From Glandiceps talaboti (Eukaryota > Hemichordata > Enteropneusta > Spengelidae), in the NCBI RefSeq assembly GCF_964340395.1, contig NC_135555.1, positions 2,115,001 through 2,179,000 of the forward strand: a DNA stretch of 64,000 nucleotides, read 5' to 3'. The position numbers were made by a program, and so were the translations under genes. The notes under the pieces were generated by a model. The model ran no database searches. It was not told the origin of the DNA and saw only the letters and a list, made by a program, of their open reading frames with translations. This document shows positions 11,901-60,378 of this stretch, piece by piece; positions within the stretch are counted from its first letter, which is position 1; each line of letters begins with the position of its first letter.

Positions 11901-14900
11901 TCCGGAACATATGATGGGTACCTGTAAGAATAAAGTGTGTGATAACGGTGATCTTCTTGATCCAAAATATGTTATATTATTATAGTATATAGTAACTTTT
12001 GAAAGCTGGTCCAATGTATAAAAACCTCATCGAAAGAAACTATGTCGATATTTAGAGTAATTAAGGGTATTTACCTGTTCTGTCCCTCTGCATGATCTCC
12101 AAACTCTATTTGTGCAATCAGCGCTGACAAGATGATCACCTGACGACGATCTAATTTGAATTTCCCGCCAACAAGGTCAGATTTTAGTTGCAGATAAAAC
12201 TGGTTTCTAGAGACATAAAGTAGAGAATATTTTATGTTATTAATTTGAACGTACAGCAAAGGTTGTATTTGAACTTAAAAACGAAGTCTAAAAGCGACAA
12301 CTGAAACAAAGAGATGGAAGTTTGATCGAGTACATGCGATTTTTTTAATCAAAAGTTGAAATTCAAAGGACTTCCGGTGACAATGTCACGATCGATTGAA
12401 AGCCCGGTAAAGGACTTTTAAAACGGTCTATTGGTTATGTAGATATATTGAAATGACAGCATTTATTGTACTGAAGATTTTTGAAGGGGAAGAAACGTTG
12501 CATTAGAATATACACCTTGTTTCTCTCTGCAGAATCTGTTGTGGGTTGACAAAAAACTTGACTTGTAATTCCAGACGATAAGGAGGGAAGTTAGGGAGCT
12601 GATCCCGGATAGGATTACGTAGATTTAACCATAGTTGCTCTCCTTTCTTTCCAGTGTAACGTAACCCAAAGTAGTCAGTCTCAATGATTCCAAGTCTTTC
12701 ACATACCTGGTGATATGAAAATAAATACACATACTGTACTTGAGGTATTTAGTCACTTTGTGTTTTTATCATGTTCTAGTATTTGCAAAGTCTTTACTGC
12801 GAACAATGTTGAAGGTCATTGGTGACTCATGCACTTACACTTGTCCTATAAAACTGTCCTTCACGGTTGAACAACACTTGAACGTTGTTAGGTGAAGTTC
12901 ATTTGAATCCAATGGTGTACATGGGGATGTTTGCTTTGGCCAATAAAAATCCGTAGTTTGATAATCACAACATGGTTATTTTCCATAAAAGTTTATGCGT
13001 AGATTGAAAAATATAAGAATGGGAAATATTGCACAAAATAGTGCAATGTCATGTGAAGGCATTCATGTCTTATGATCTAAGGCCATTAGCACATTCATTG
13101 TACATTGCCTATCAGACACGCGCGGGCCTTGGTCAGCAACTTTCGGCATTCACAAAAATGCCATTGATCAACTTCGTGGCCTGCAAAGCGAGTCGGACTA
13201 TCGTCCTTAGAACTACGAGCTTGTTTGGTTACTTAGTCTAGTGCTATCCTTCGTCGAATCGTAACATATCTTTTTTATGATTCAATACCACGTTGGCATT
13301 CAGGCGAGTTATTTTCTAAGTTTTAACACTGGACTATACATGTATGAGACATTAAAACAGTTCGATCACCTTGCAGAAAGCTGTATGTATAGCATCCCAA
13401 ATTACACGTAAGCGAACATCATGGAACCACAAATAGAACATTCTCTTTGCCTTCCCAAGCATGCAACTGTTATTTCTACATATTTCGTATTCAGTTTTTT
13501 AGACAGTCTACTTAGTTTTCATGCATGCATGGTAGATGACACAGAGACAAATGTGGAACAAACACAGTAGTTTACTAGTATCTAATAACAAAATACATTC
13601 ATATAAGTGAAAACAAAACAAAGCTGTGTAGAAGAATGTTCTCCAGACAGTTTGTGAATTGTACTTCACAGTCAGGTCGCACACATGGTCACGCCCGACA
13701 GTTGTTGCATTTCGCAGACGATTAAGTTCATGCACAAAACCAACATAAGAGTAATACGAACGCCCCGGCGCAGACAATAATGGAATGAACATGGGTTCAT
13801 TTCTGAGAGACAAGGTTGTCACTGTATTTGTCAATACGAAACATAAAAAACCATTATCTGTACCGATGGTCCCTATCTCCGGGATTTCTATCATAATTAA
13901 CCGTATGCATGGTGACAGTCATTAAAGTGACATTAGCCTGAAAAGAACGACTGCGATGTTTCCCACACATCATCCTACAATAGCGGTGTCAACACAACAG
14001 GAAATTCCAAATTGTTTGCCTTTCCTGTTCGATAATGAATCTTTTTCAGATTATCCGAATTTAAAACACTTACAGAGAGAGATTGGTATTTGTTAAATAC
14101 AAAACAACGATCGGAATTTGAGATAGAATACCCAAGATGGGATTTCGAGATAAGAATTTCCATCAATCAAACATGAAAAGATTGAAACCTTGATAGTGTC
14201 ATTTCAATATTATGTTTTAGCCCACGTAGTTCTCAGGTAACACAAAGTAAATGACAACAAATGACGGCGTGGGACGTACTACAAAGAGTTTAAGAGTTGA
14301 CCTATTAAGAAGATACACGTGTACCCGAAAAAATCGAGTGGATAAATATATGAAAACTTGTTTACATTTGCAACACAGTTGTCCTGTCAGTATCTAACCA
14401 TGTTTTATAACTGCGGCCATTTTGTAATAAATGCGTCCCTCCCTTCATGGCTTAAAATTTCATAAAACATTAATTTCAATATTAATGCGCAGCGTTCGCA
14501 CAAACGAAAACTCGAACCCGTGTGTTTTAGTGAGAGAGTTTCTTATTTTACCGTGGCTGTGTACATGTTAGTACGACATTGTAATTAATTATGTCTAATT
14601 TTAGTGAGAGAGTTTCTTATTTTACCGTGGCTGTGTACATGTTAGTACGACATTGTAATTAATTATGTCTAAATTTAACCAAGTCAACTTCCTGTCTGAC
14701 GTAATAAAACGACAAACAATAATTATACTTCAATTACGTGATCTGACGGTGTTGCAATAATTCTGTTTCTTATTTTATCCTAGTCTAGTCCTGCTGACAG
14801 ACGGAGAACGGGACTCGATAAGAGACACTGTCAAGACAGGCCTGCAATCCATACGGATTGAGATTTTAAATTTTGTGATTGGAAAGAAAACTTTAAAATC

Positions 14901-16442
14901 CCAATCCAGGGAATGGATTGCAGGTTACATCAAGACCCAATTTACAGGACTTTGTCCTATTCCAATATTCAACATGGTTTTCAGATTCAGATTCGTATAT
15001 TGGTATTCAAGATAGTTTTCAGATTTCAAATCTTACGATTCGTAAACTTATATTGGTATCTAGATCTACATTCACAGCTTTGGATAAAAGTAACTCACAA
15101 TGAACAATTACTTTCATTGTTAACACGTTTAATGAAAAAAACCCACTAGTATTCAATATCCATTATTAATTATGATCAGTGATAAGTGAGTCATACCTCT
15201 TACGTAATACATAAATATGCTATCAATCTTTACTGAGACTCATTCATAGACCATATATATAAATATATCTATGGTTATGATTTATTGGTCACGTGACACC
15301 AGTATCTACTTCTACAATTCTTTCAAATCTCCTGCCAGTCTTTTTGTCGACTTGTAATACACAATGCTTGAACACAAGTTCTCCCCTCTATAAACTTCTT
15401 GCCATTTTATTTTGTTTAATGTCGGTATTCTTGAATAGATCGAAATTTCCCACATCCACCAATAGATCTCTTGTTGTAAGAAAATATTTTACTCCAGTCG
15501 TAGTATTTGCAGGACTTAAATTGTCAGACTTTGGTACAGTGATCCAAAGCAAAACAAACTGATTCAAAACACAACAGAAAACAAACAAACTAAGTCTTCT
15601 CTATGCGTAAACGTACTTGTAAACTGAGTACATGTATATAAAGCCATGACTCATGTGTAACAGCTTCAGCTTGCACGTACGTGTATGTTGGCGGCGAGTC
15701 ATGAGAACCAATTATTTGATCACGTGACAACGACTTGGGGATGTGGTTTAAGTCATGGTGTGTAATCAGCCAGTGTTCATCCCTATTACACCGAATTCAT
15801 CGTCAATTCCATGGAATACACATTCATCTACATTCGTGGAAATAAGACAGAGACCTAGTCTTTCAATGTGTACTTTGTCACCTACTTGATATCGGCCTTT
15901 GTACAACAAATACAAATAATTGCAATTACTTGCACTATGACCAACTACCCCTACCTGTAACGATGTAAATACAGTATCTTGGACAGACAGCTGAGCCTGC
16001 TAGGAACAGTTGTGCGTTTTGCAGGCAATGCCATCCAAAGTAAAAATACACAGCTACATAAAGTACATCTATTTTGCTAGTTTTAAAATCTTTGTTGAAT
16101 TAAAACATTAATTTTAGTTGCTTCATAGATGGGCCTATCATAGCTTGTCTTTTCAGACTTAACTGTAGCGAGGTGAATAGAACTGCTAGGATAAAACTAT
16201 GAACGTTTGAACACCACTGTTATTAATCCTCAGAGTCGCCAAAGTTTATGAGAAGTGTTTTATTGGATTCACGGATTACACAGTATATGGTCCATTAAAT
16301 CACAACAACACAAACACAGAATCATAATAATCGAATATTCCTTATTTCTACATACCTCTCTCAAACATTTTTGTCCCACAGCTTTTGGAGCTACCACTAC
16401 TTCCTCGACGACAGCGTCAGGTCGACGAACTAAGCACCACAT
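8468..16442 (-). CDS. MYLIP: MYLIP/IDOL (Dnr1) FERM-RING E3 ubiquitin ligase, complete, 8 exons
   Basis: Exons at 16442-16356, 12706-12516, 12206-12075, 11921-11848, 11465-11288, 10667-10453, 9648-9435 and 8975-8468 sum to 1599 nt and 532 residues, with every splice phase matching. FERM F1 spans about residues 1-93, F2 about 94-160, F3 about 161-340. A basic, Ser-rich linker follows and a RING ends the protein (Cys ligands from about residue 485 to 520). The family attaches ubiquitin to membrane receptors recognised by the FERM domain. In vertebrates these are LDLR, VLDLR and ApoER2, and fly Dnr1 restrains IMD/caspase signalling. Exon 1 ([12 protein letters not shown]) and exon 2 ([15 protein letters not shown]) align directly with the vertebrate protein. 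The linker is longer than in human MYLIP (about 445 aa). The native substrate here is unknown. Confidence 0.93.
9435..9648 (-). CDS. MYLIP: MYLIP exon 7 (end of FERM and linker)
   Basis: 214 nt, acceptor CTCTACAG, donor GGCAG|GTGAGA. Encodes [15 protein letters not shown], then [20 protein letters not shown], which aligns with the FDIKRTxxEVYDHAR segment of vertebrate MYLIP, and a polar tail. Confidence 0.93.
10453..10667 (-). CDS. MYLIP: MYLIP exon 6 (F3 lobe)
   Basis: 215 nt, acceptor GTATTGCAG, donor CAG|GTATGT. Encodes [20 protein letters not shown], then [20 protein letters not shown] and [12 protein letters not shown]. The YRCFTExxxFYR motif is typical of MYLIP F3 lobes and helps bind receptor tails in the vertebrate protein. 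Confidence 0.94.
11288..11465 (-). CDS. MYLIP: MYLIP exon 5 (F2/F3 junction)
   Basis: 178 nt, acceptor TACTATAG, donor GCAAG|GTAAAC. Encodes the end of F2 ([19 protein letters not shown]) and the first strands of the PH-like F3 lobe ([20 protein letters not shown]). Confidence 0.93.
11848..11921 (-). CDS. MYLIP: MYLIP exon 4 (F2 lobe)
   Basis: 74 nt, acceptor CTTACAG, donor AAGAG|GTATGA. Encodes [20 protein letters not shown]. It was identified by phase and by its place in the FERM order. A CACGTG at 11877-11882 falls inside this coding exon. Confidence 0.88.
12075..12206 (-). CDS. MYLIP: MYLIP exon 3 (F2 lobe)
   Basis: 132 nt, acceptor TCTCTAG, donor AACAG|GTAAAT. Encodes [18 protein letters not shown] and [18 protein letters not shown], matching the helical F2 start with its LSALxAQxxFGD motif. 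Confidence 0.93.
12516..12706 (-). CDS. MYLIP: MYLIP exon 2 (F1 lobe)
   Basis: 191 nt, acceptor CACCAG, donor ACAAG|GTGTAT. Encodes [19 protein letters not shown], the [12 protein letters not shown] segment and [19 protein letters not shown], all hallmark F1 residues of MYLIP-type FERM domains. Confidence 0.95.
13508..13900 (-). pseudogene. Coding-like segment C, unidentified
   Basis: Open minus-strand frame of about 130 codons inside MYLIP intron 1. The first two thirds look protein-like ([36 protein letters not shown], then [20 protein letters not shown]) before the frame drifts into hydrophobic residues. The [13 protein letters not shown] stretch loosely recalls the central strands of the C1q/TNF fold, but I would not name a family on that. 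It could be a nested gene exon, a relic or chance. Confidence 0.25.
14841..14924. repeat. 84-bp near-perfect hairpin
   Basis: CCTGCAATCCAT opens the left arm and ATGGATTGCAGG closes the right arm. The arms continue through GGATTGAGATTTTAAA and its complement with a few mismatches, around a loop of about 22 nt. It could be a tiny MITE or a small-RNA precursor. Confidence 0.6.
15290..15563 (-). pseudogene. Coding-like segment B interrupted by one in-frame stop
   Basis: Follows a good acceptor (GTGTTTTGAATCAG). The frame reads [20 protein letters not shown], then [20 protein letters not shown], ending at TAG after KMARSL. It then continues in the same frame as [18 protein letters not shown] and [14 protein letters not shown] to a second stop. 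A single amber within otherwise coding-like sequence suggests a decayed exon. Family not recognised. Confidence 0.25.
15766..15999 (-). CDS. Coding-like segment A, possible C1q/TNF-type jelly-roll fragment
   Basis: Minus-strand open frame of 77 codons inside MYLIP intron 1, closed by TGA at 15766 and preceded by a plausible acceptor (GTTCCTAG). It contains [20 protein letters not shown] and [20 protein letters not shown], then [15 protein letters not shown] strand pair around a GDKV turn followed by a short strand near the C-terminus resembles the end of C1q and TNF homology domains. The likeness is by eye and weak. It may be the last exon of a nested or older gene, or a relic. Confidence 0.3.
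   Translation of the reverse strand, partial: QAQLSVQDTVFTSLQVGVVGHSASNCNYLYLLYKGRYQVGDKVHIERLGLCLISTNVDECVFHGIDDEFGVIGMNTG
16356..16442 (-). CDS. MYLIP: MYLIP exon 1 (start codon, F1 lobe)
   Basis: 29 codons from ATG at 16442 to the donor GAGAG|GTATGT, phase 0. It encodes [20 protein letters not shown] and ends in QKCLRE. Vertebrate MYLIP exon 1 has the same length and the same RPDAV motif. This clear match fixes the start and makes intron 1 about 3.65 kb. Confidence 0.95.
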
Positions 16443-17715
16443 TTTTCACTCAGTCTGGTTCTGATACGTTACCAATAGATATTGTTGTATTCCGTCAACT
16501 GTAGGTATCTGTAAGTTCCTGCAACCGTAACCAAGCATATCACGAGTTATTGTGTTTGTAAGAAAATGTAAAACGCGGACCATGCAAGATATGGAAAATA
16601 CCGAGAAGGATTAACGTTACTTCATAGCATTGACAATTTAAGTCATGGTGTGGACAGTTGCAAGTATATCACACAGTTCAACTCAGGCAGATTGGGTACG
16701 TCATGTCACGTGGTTTGAAGATAAGCACAACAGAACACTTCACAGCTATAAGTATGTTATGCTAAAAGTTATGCATGGCATCAAAATAATTACACGATGT
16801 AAAACAAACACATTCAAACAGATTCAACCTTCTGTCCGTAATTTTAATATATCCAAGTAGTCGTACACACACGTTTAACTATAAATATTGGAGAATGAGA
16901 AACGTCTACGGTTAACCCAAGGAGTGGGACTGACATAGGTACACTAAAATAGCTGAAATTGTCATTACTGTCAGCATATAAACCTGGCATATGTCTACTT
17001 ACCGAGTCACGCTACAGTTAATGACTAAACTAGACGGTACATAGCTGTGTTATACGTCGGAGAGAACATTACTTCCTGGTGGACAGACACGTACACTGTG
17101 ACATATTTACCGGGTCTATTTATAATACGCTACGGTTCAGCAAGTCTTTATAGGTATGGAATTGATCAATGCTTCGGACCAATGAAAGAAATTTAAAAAA
17201 ACAACAGATTTTTGTGTTGCTTGACAATTTCTTAGTGGGTAATAAACCACAATAAATGTTTATGATAATAACCATGAAAGGGGCATAAAACTGAGATCAC
17301 GTCCAAATATCATATATTGTCACGTGACGTTTCAGTACGTCAATATTTTTTACTTTGTTGAGTATTTTTTGAAATCGTTATCATGAATTGCCTTCGCACA
17401 CTATATTACAATAATCATTGTTGTAGTTAGTGTTATTAGTTGTTATATGGTTTTAATTTTGTAAATTATTTTGTAAGTGTCTGTTACCAACTTTGCGGAC
17501 CACTGTTATTAGTTATTTATTCAAGTTAATACACTTTTGTAACTTGCTGATAATCCCCCCACTTCAATTCTAGTCACGCTGTCTACGATAAGCGACTGTA
17601 GTTACCGAAACCAAGCGACAGAAGTCTTTTTATTGTATTTGGCAGAACGTACAAAATATAATGGCCTTGTTCGATTTGTATATACCATAAAGAGATTTTA
17701 TAACATGATAATGTA

Positions 17716-17716
<1 letters not shown>

Positions 17717-17799
<83 letters not shown>
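17717..17799. repeat. (AG)n microsatellite
   Basis: Uninterrupted AG dinucleotides of about 83 bp. Confidence 0.97.
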
Positions 17800-17802
<3 letters not shown>

Positions 17803-19517
17803 GAACAACATTCATTAAGACCGTGATGAAAGGAGACAATGCAAATAACATACACTAAACTCTTTACATGTACCACTCGAACATTTTCCCTAATTGCTCC
17901 TTTTGTAAGAAACTTATAAAGATAAACACGAGAAAACAATGCAATCGAAATTCCTAATTTCAACCATTAATTTTACAGACATAATTGTGCGTACTGAGTA
18001 GCATGGAAGTCCTACCTCCACGGTAGCAGTATCAGTGTTTGGACTTCGACCACCAGTTAAAGTTGAAATATGAAAACTTGTACCAGTATAATGGATTTTT
18101 TCGTCCCCTTTGGAATATTTCCTTAGTACAATCTAGATACACTTACCTTCAACTGCAGTTAGTATGAGGTATGCTCAGTACTAAAATAATGACTTTGGGT
18201 GTGCGTTGATTCTTCTTTGTTGATGATAACAAACTGTGCCAATATATATATAGTCAACAACGCCTTGTTCGAATCCACCTGTTGCATGTGTACACTTCAA
18301 ATGTTTATACCTGAATGAAACCAATAGCCTATACCAGTGATTTAACCAACCCAACAACTTTGAAGGATGGTGACATTTTTTCCACGGATACTTGACGCCA
18401 AATTTGCTTAGAAGAGCGGAATTACTCTCTTGTCAATGATGCGTGGTGATGTGATTAACTTTAAAACAGTGTCATGTTTCGATTTGGCGGCAGTCCAAAA
18501 GTGACACATGTGCACAAGTAGCTAAGTGTACGACGGTGCATGGGAAAGTTTCGAGTTCCAGGGAACTGGAGACAAACAATAGATGTAGACCCTATTGTTG
18601 TATATGAATAATTCATCATGACGTCACCGGATATGTACATATATGGAATAAGTACAGGTGTCCTTGAGTTCATGTTGTATGGGAATTTTGAACTATTGTA
18701 TTCTTCTATAAGGTCTTAGTGGTAACGTAACGATCAATTATTGCAGTACATACGCTTGGGATTTAAGTTATCTCCACACTTGTTACATATCCTTGAAATG
18801 AAAACGTTACGCTACTCGGTTCATTTAAGTAAGAGGTATTCCCTGCACACCACGGTAATAGAAGGTGACCCACCTACTGGGGTGACCTTAACACAAGGCT
18901 CCGTTAGACCCCGTTCGACCTGTAAAAAAAACGTATACCCAAATTAAGACAGCGTAAGCATTATTCAATGCCATTAGGAGAGAAATCAATTTAAGTTTGG
19001 TAAATCCCCCATTTGGTATTGAACAACGTGGGAGTGAAGATCTGAGTGAAGTGAATACCTAACCAAAATTGAATTTGGTAGGAGTAATCAATCGAGAATT
19101 TAAAATATATCATACGATACCAGGAAATACTGTATAGATTTTTTGACAGTGCAATCCCCTCTTTTGTCACTTCACCTACACTAATCCAGATGAAAAAGGA
19201 TGAAAGGAAATATTTATCACATTGGTCAGAGTGTCTATTAAAAGGTCGTTGACTATGTAGAAAACAACTGTTATACATTCATTTTGTAGCTTCTTGGTGA
19301 AATAAGTTGTAAAACCTTTCTACAATGTACGAACTTATTTTTATTTTAGATGAGTGCAGCTGGTAGTGATATCAAAATAAACAAATTACACGTACTAGAA
19401 AATAATTATTAGATTGGTAAAGTAACATCATCACATTATCATATGTATGCTTACTAATTAATATAGATACAAACACCCTTTTGGAGACTGCCTTTATAAT
19501 ACAGTGTATATATATAA

Positions 19518-19884
<367 letters not shown>

Positions 19885-21289
19885 AATTATTATATATGTA
19901 GTAAGAATAAAAATACGCATGCTTATTGTGTGAAGTTTTATATAGTTTATTTGTTCGTGTGTTATTGTAGTGATATATAAATATGTTATACTATTTTGTA
20001 TTTATATGTTTGTAACCCTTCCCACTATCAAAGTATCACCAATGATCCTTCCACGTTCAAACTCTCTCTTCATTCACAATTCATGTTCGTTTATTTTGAT
20101 AATTGGCATTGTTGTAATTTAAAGCCAGACAGTACGTCGAATACCCACACATCATATTGTGATGTAGACTAGTTATGGCGTCTTTTTGTTTCATTATTCA
20201 TTCACAATCAAGTTCGTTTATTTTGATAATTGGCATTGTGGTAAAGACAGACAGTACATCGAATACCCACACATCATACTGTGCTATATAGACTAGTTAT
20301 GGCGCCTTTTTGTTTCTTATTCTCATTAAGTATACCAATGTATTGTAATCTAATTAGTGTTTTAAAACAAAGACTAAATCATAGACCATACACGTGTAGG
20401 ATCTTTAATTTGCAAAGACCCTGGATCTATGGCCGGTCGAGGGACTGTGGTCGGACGGTAAGCCCAGAAATGACTAGTAGTTGGGGACTACATTGAAAAC
20501 TAGCATAAAATAAATCAAAACTTTTCAAGATTGTGAAACTTTAAAAAGAATATCCCAAGGGACTGATGACAGTGTAGTGCATACTGTGAAAATGTACATG
20601 TATAAGAATTTACAACTCACTCATTCGGAACACTGAAGTGGTTGTTTATGGTGTCAAAATAAGAACAGATATAACTGTAAGAGACAACGTGAAAGCTTGT
20701 AACACTAAGCATGCTGAACGGATAGCAAAACATGAATGCAAATAAAATAGCTATCCCCTACCCTTTGGGATTAGTGTTAGTTTGTGGCAATCACTGATGA
20801 TATGCGCCATACTTTCGTTTTTAAAATGCGACTTGTTTTTGGTGACATATTTTCTAAAGCGTTTATACTAATAAAGTAGTGTGTGCAACCTGAAACCACT
20901 ATAAGAATAGTTTTTACAACGGGGCTTACGATAGAGTCCGAATGTTATACTGTATGAATTAACTAATATTCAAAAGTATGCATGGGGACCCTATGACAGA
21001 ATAGGGAACGAAGTTAACTTTTTCACCACCATATTATGGAAAGCGAAGGGATGCCTAGGCCATGACCAATCAAGCATCATTTTAGAATAATTGAATAATT
21101 CATGTAAAGTTATATGCACAAACAGTTAGTGATCGATTGTTACTTTTCAACGGACTGAATTGAGTTTATTTAGGGAAACTTTGAAGAGTGCGTGGAGAAT
21201 GGTCTGAACATTAACGCAATTTTCAGTTCGGACTGGCAAAAACTGATCAGTTTATATGTTTTGTGGTGTAATTTTGGCTGCATATTGAA

Positions 21290-21615
21290 GGTGTTCATTT
21301 ATTATATAAGCATATTTAACCATCACTTACAATTGACTGAACCCAAACCTGATATTAAGATACAGCATGTAGAACTAGTAGAAATGCTCTGATGACGTGA
21401 TTTATGATAATAATGTTGGAGGAAATCGCTTCTGTGCAGTCAACTGTTCTAACAACATGGACATGTCACATGACAATTATACTGCCATAGAAGTTATAAT
21501 GCATATCATATCATTGACATCAATATTGTACTAGAAAAGTCTAATAAAGGTATGTAAGTAAGTATATTCACAATGAGTAAAATGCTTGTAGACTCAGCTT
21601 GTACAACTTTAGGTA
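21290..21615 (+). repeat. Dispersed repeat family D, copy 1
   Basis: Shares with 35030-35305 the opening block (TTAACCATCACTTACAATTG, then ACTGAACCCAAACCTGATAT), the middle AGTCAACTGTTCTA and the terminal motif ACTCAGCTTGTAC. No coding capacity. Confidence 0.6.
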
Positions 21616-23156
21616 CGTATAGCCAATACCAACAGTATATGGAATAACAGATATGTATTCCTGAACCAATTAAAGTAACACCACTATATGGCCTAGCTAT
21701 TTAATGACAAGTGCCAACAACCGGTACGTCATTAGTAGCTACTGAACCTACACTTGTAATACTATTAATCTTTTTTTTCAACATAATATACGCCCACGAT
21801 GTTTGTTACTGGGAGTCCCTCAATGACTGGTACCGCTATTTCTATAAACCTGTGTTGCACGTACATGGATGCTTTAATTTAATATTCCGGGATGCCCCAT
21901 TTTGAATCTAATGTTTGCGAATCCCAATTCTTCTATGTGATGGTTATACAAATGTAGCATGTACTTATAACTTTTCTTCATAAACTTGATCTTTTCTTCG
22001 TCAATCTTTTCTTCGTACCAGAAATGATAAAACATCACAAAATATTTTTTTTTCTGGACTGCTGCCAATGCAAACGGATGTGGTTATAGGCCTATTGTTT
22101 AATAAGGATTTGCCGAGTTTGGTCTCTGTTTGCACGCGATTTATATGAACCATATATGCATGTTGCAACGAGTGCAGTGACGTTTTCCTTTAGGAATTGT
22201 GTACAGTATAGGTATTCGTTTAACATACAATGTAATTGTCTATTTTTGTCGATGACAAAAAAAGTTCTGATCATTACAACATATTGACCTCATCACTTGC
22301 AAAATACACAGAGAGGACGGCGCAAAAAAATACCCAGAGTTGTCAAATTGTAAGGCATGCAAGAAACAATATAGGGTGGAAGAGGTGGGTGTCCACAATC
22401 ATGATGAAACTGAGCTCTAACGTACGCCATACATCTAGATCTATATAATATCTACAATAAAAAAATATGTAATTTGTGTTTCTGACACTACACATGTTAC
22501 GAAGATTATACATCTCATCAGAGTCTAGTGTAGTGCACACATATTTAAGGTACACCCACCTAAAATTCTCTATTAACACACCACCTACTATATAGCTGCT
22601 ATTTTGTAGTGGCATTGGACCACCGCTCCGGACAGACCATTTTGATTTTGTGTGACATGATGAGAAAGTGATCCTTTAGGACCCCTCGATGTTCTCCTTT
22701 GTAATATTATCTCCTATCCTCAAAACTTGTTTTGCTCCATAGTTATGCATTAACTTACTATATCATCAATGTATACAAATCACCATCAATGGTAGCCGCA
22801 ATCTCTTGCCAAATCTTATCTGTGATATCAAGTAGTATAAACATAAAACCAATAACGACAGGCCTACCAACGACTCGGATAAACACTAATACTGTGCTCA
22901 AATCCCATTGAATGTAAATTATACTAGAAGTTTACTACATAACAAAATCGTTGTGGAGTTATATGTTGTCACCAAGATGATTAAATCTATATTATTGAAA
23001 CCCATACATTTTGAGTGCACCATACCTTTCAAAAAGAGTATTACTTGGACCCCGAACGGTGTTGGACCTCTTTCTGTGGGATGAACAGGTGTTGTAGTAA
23101 GCTTATACAAACAAGATCGAAACTTCAGTCTTGTAGAAATGGCTATTAGAAGAAGG

Positions 23157-23315
23157 AGGGGGGGGGGGGGTTAAATTCATTTCCTTAGTTGTTGTTGTTG
23201 TTGTTGTTGTTGTTGTTATTGTTATTGTTATTGTTGTATGTGTGTGCGTGCGCGCGCGTATGTGTATGTATGTGTATGTGTGTGTTTGTTTGTTTGTTTG
23301 TTTGTTTGTTTGTTT
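23157..23315. repeat. Poly(G), (GTT)n, (GT)n and (GTTT)n cluster
   Basis: Short runs of four different simple motifs in a row: G at about 23158-23170, GTT/ATT from 23187, mixed GT/GC, then GTTT to 23315. Confidence 0.9.
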
Positions 23316-23985
23316 TAGCTGAAATCTAGCTATGACAGTATAACAGTGGAAATGAATCACAGGGAACTTCTTTTGGATTCCCTATTGGATATACTGGTAT
23401 TACAGTGTATACGACTACCCACTGCAACTGTCCATTGGTAAAACATGATAAAATTAAAAATTGTCTGAAGAAGCAGCACAAAATCGAATTTTCTATTTTC
23501 CTTTTGTTATTTCTGTTTCTTTTGTGTTCATTTGGGTGCCATAAAAGATCATTACAAAGTGCAGCAATTGATTTGAAAAATACAGCGTTGCTGCCTCTAT
23601 ATGTTTGCTTCTTTGTTGATCATGGGTGTCCGGGGTGGATATCATTGTTTAGTTTTCGTTCATGTTTTGATGCAATTACCTGTAAAGCAACAAATAGAAT
23701 AAAGGGAGAAAACAAATTCTCAAAAAATAACTTTTCCGTGGAAGGTTTCTCTAGAAAGTGTGGAGTTTTCAGCATAAAATATTGTTTCACTCTGGCGACA
23801 ACGTGGATACAAGAGAGTAGACAGGCGCTGAAAACGATACGATTTTGTTTGTCTACTTGGTGGAAGAGGGCGCCACGTACTGTATAAGTGACCTACAATA
23901 TATTAATTTGAACTTTGACCCAATGCTCCAGGCATATTTAGACTAATCATGATCAACGATGGGACGAAGCAGTCCCTTTCTGCAG

Positions 23986-60378
<36,393 letters not shown>

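Larger units (their letters stand above)
12707..16355. other. MYLIP: MYLIP intron 1 with coding-like islands
   Basis: A 3.65-kb intron, much longer than the gene's other introns. It contains coding-like segments on the minus strand (listed separately), a 74-bp direct duplication near 14525-14672, a hairpin at 14841-14924 and three CACGTG palindromes at 14316, 15290 and 15721. Confidence 0.7.

Noticed and set aside
12839-12922. Candidate MYLIP first exon immediately upstream of exon 2, ending at a perfect GTAAGT donor in the right phase
   Set aside because: It has an in-frame TGA at codon 8, and a far better first exon with the conserved RPDAV motif exists at 16356-16442.
17583-17963. Ser-Leu repeat protein on the minus strand
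   Set aside because: Translation of the (AG)n tract with chance flanking codons.
20281-20496. Plus-strand frame of 71 codons near a duplicated segment
   Set aside because: No protein-like pattern and no splice context; probably chance next to the direct repeat.
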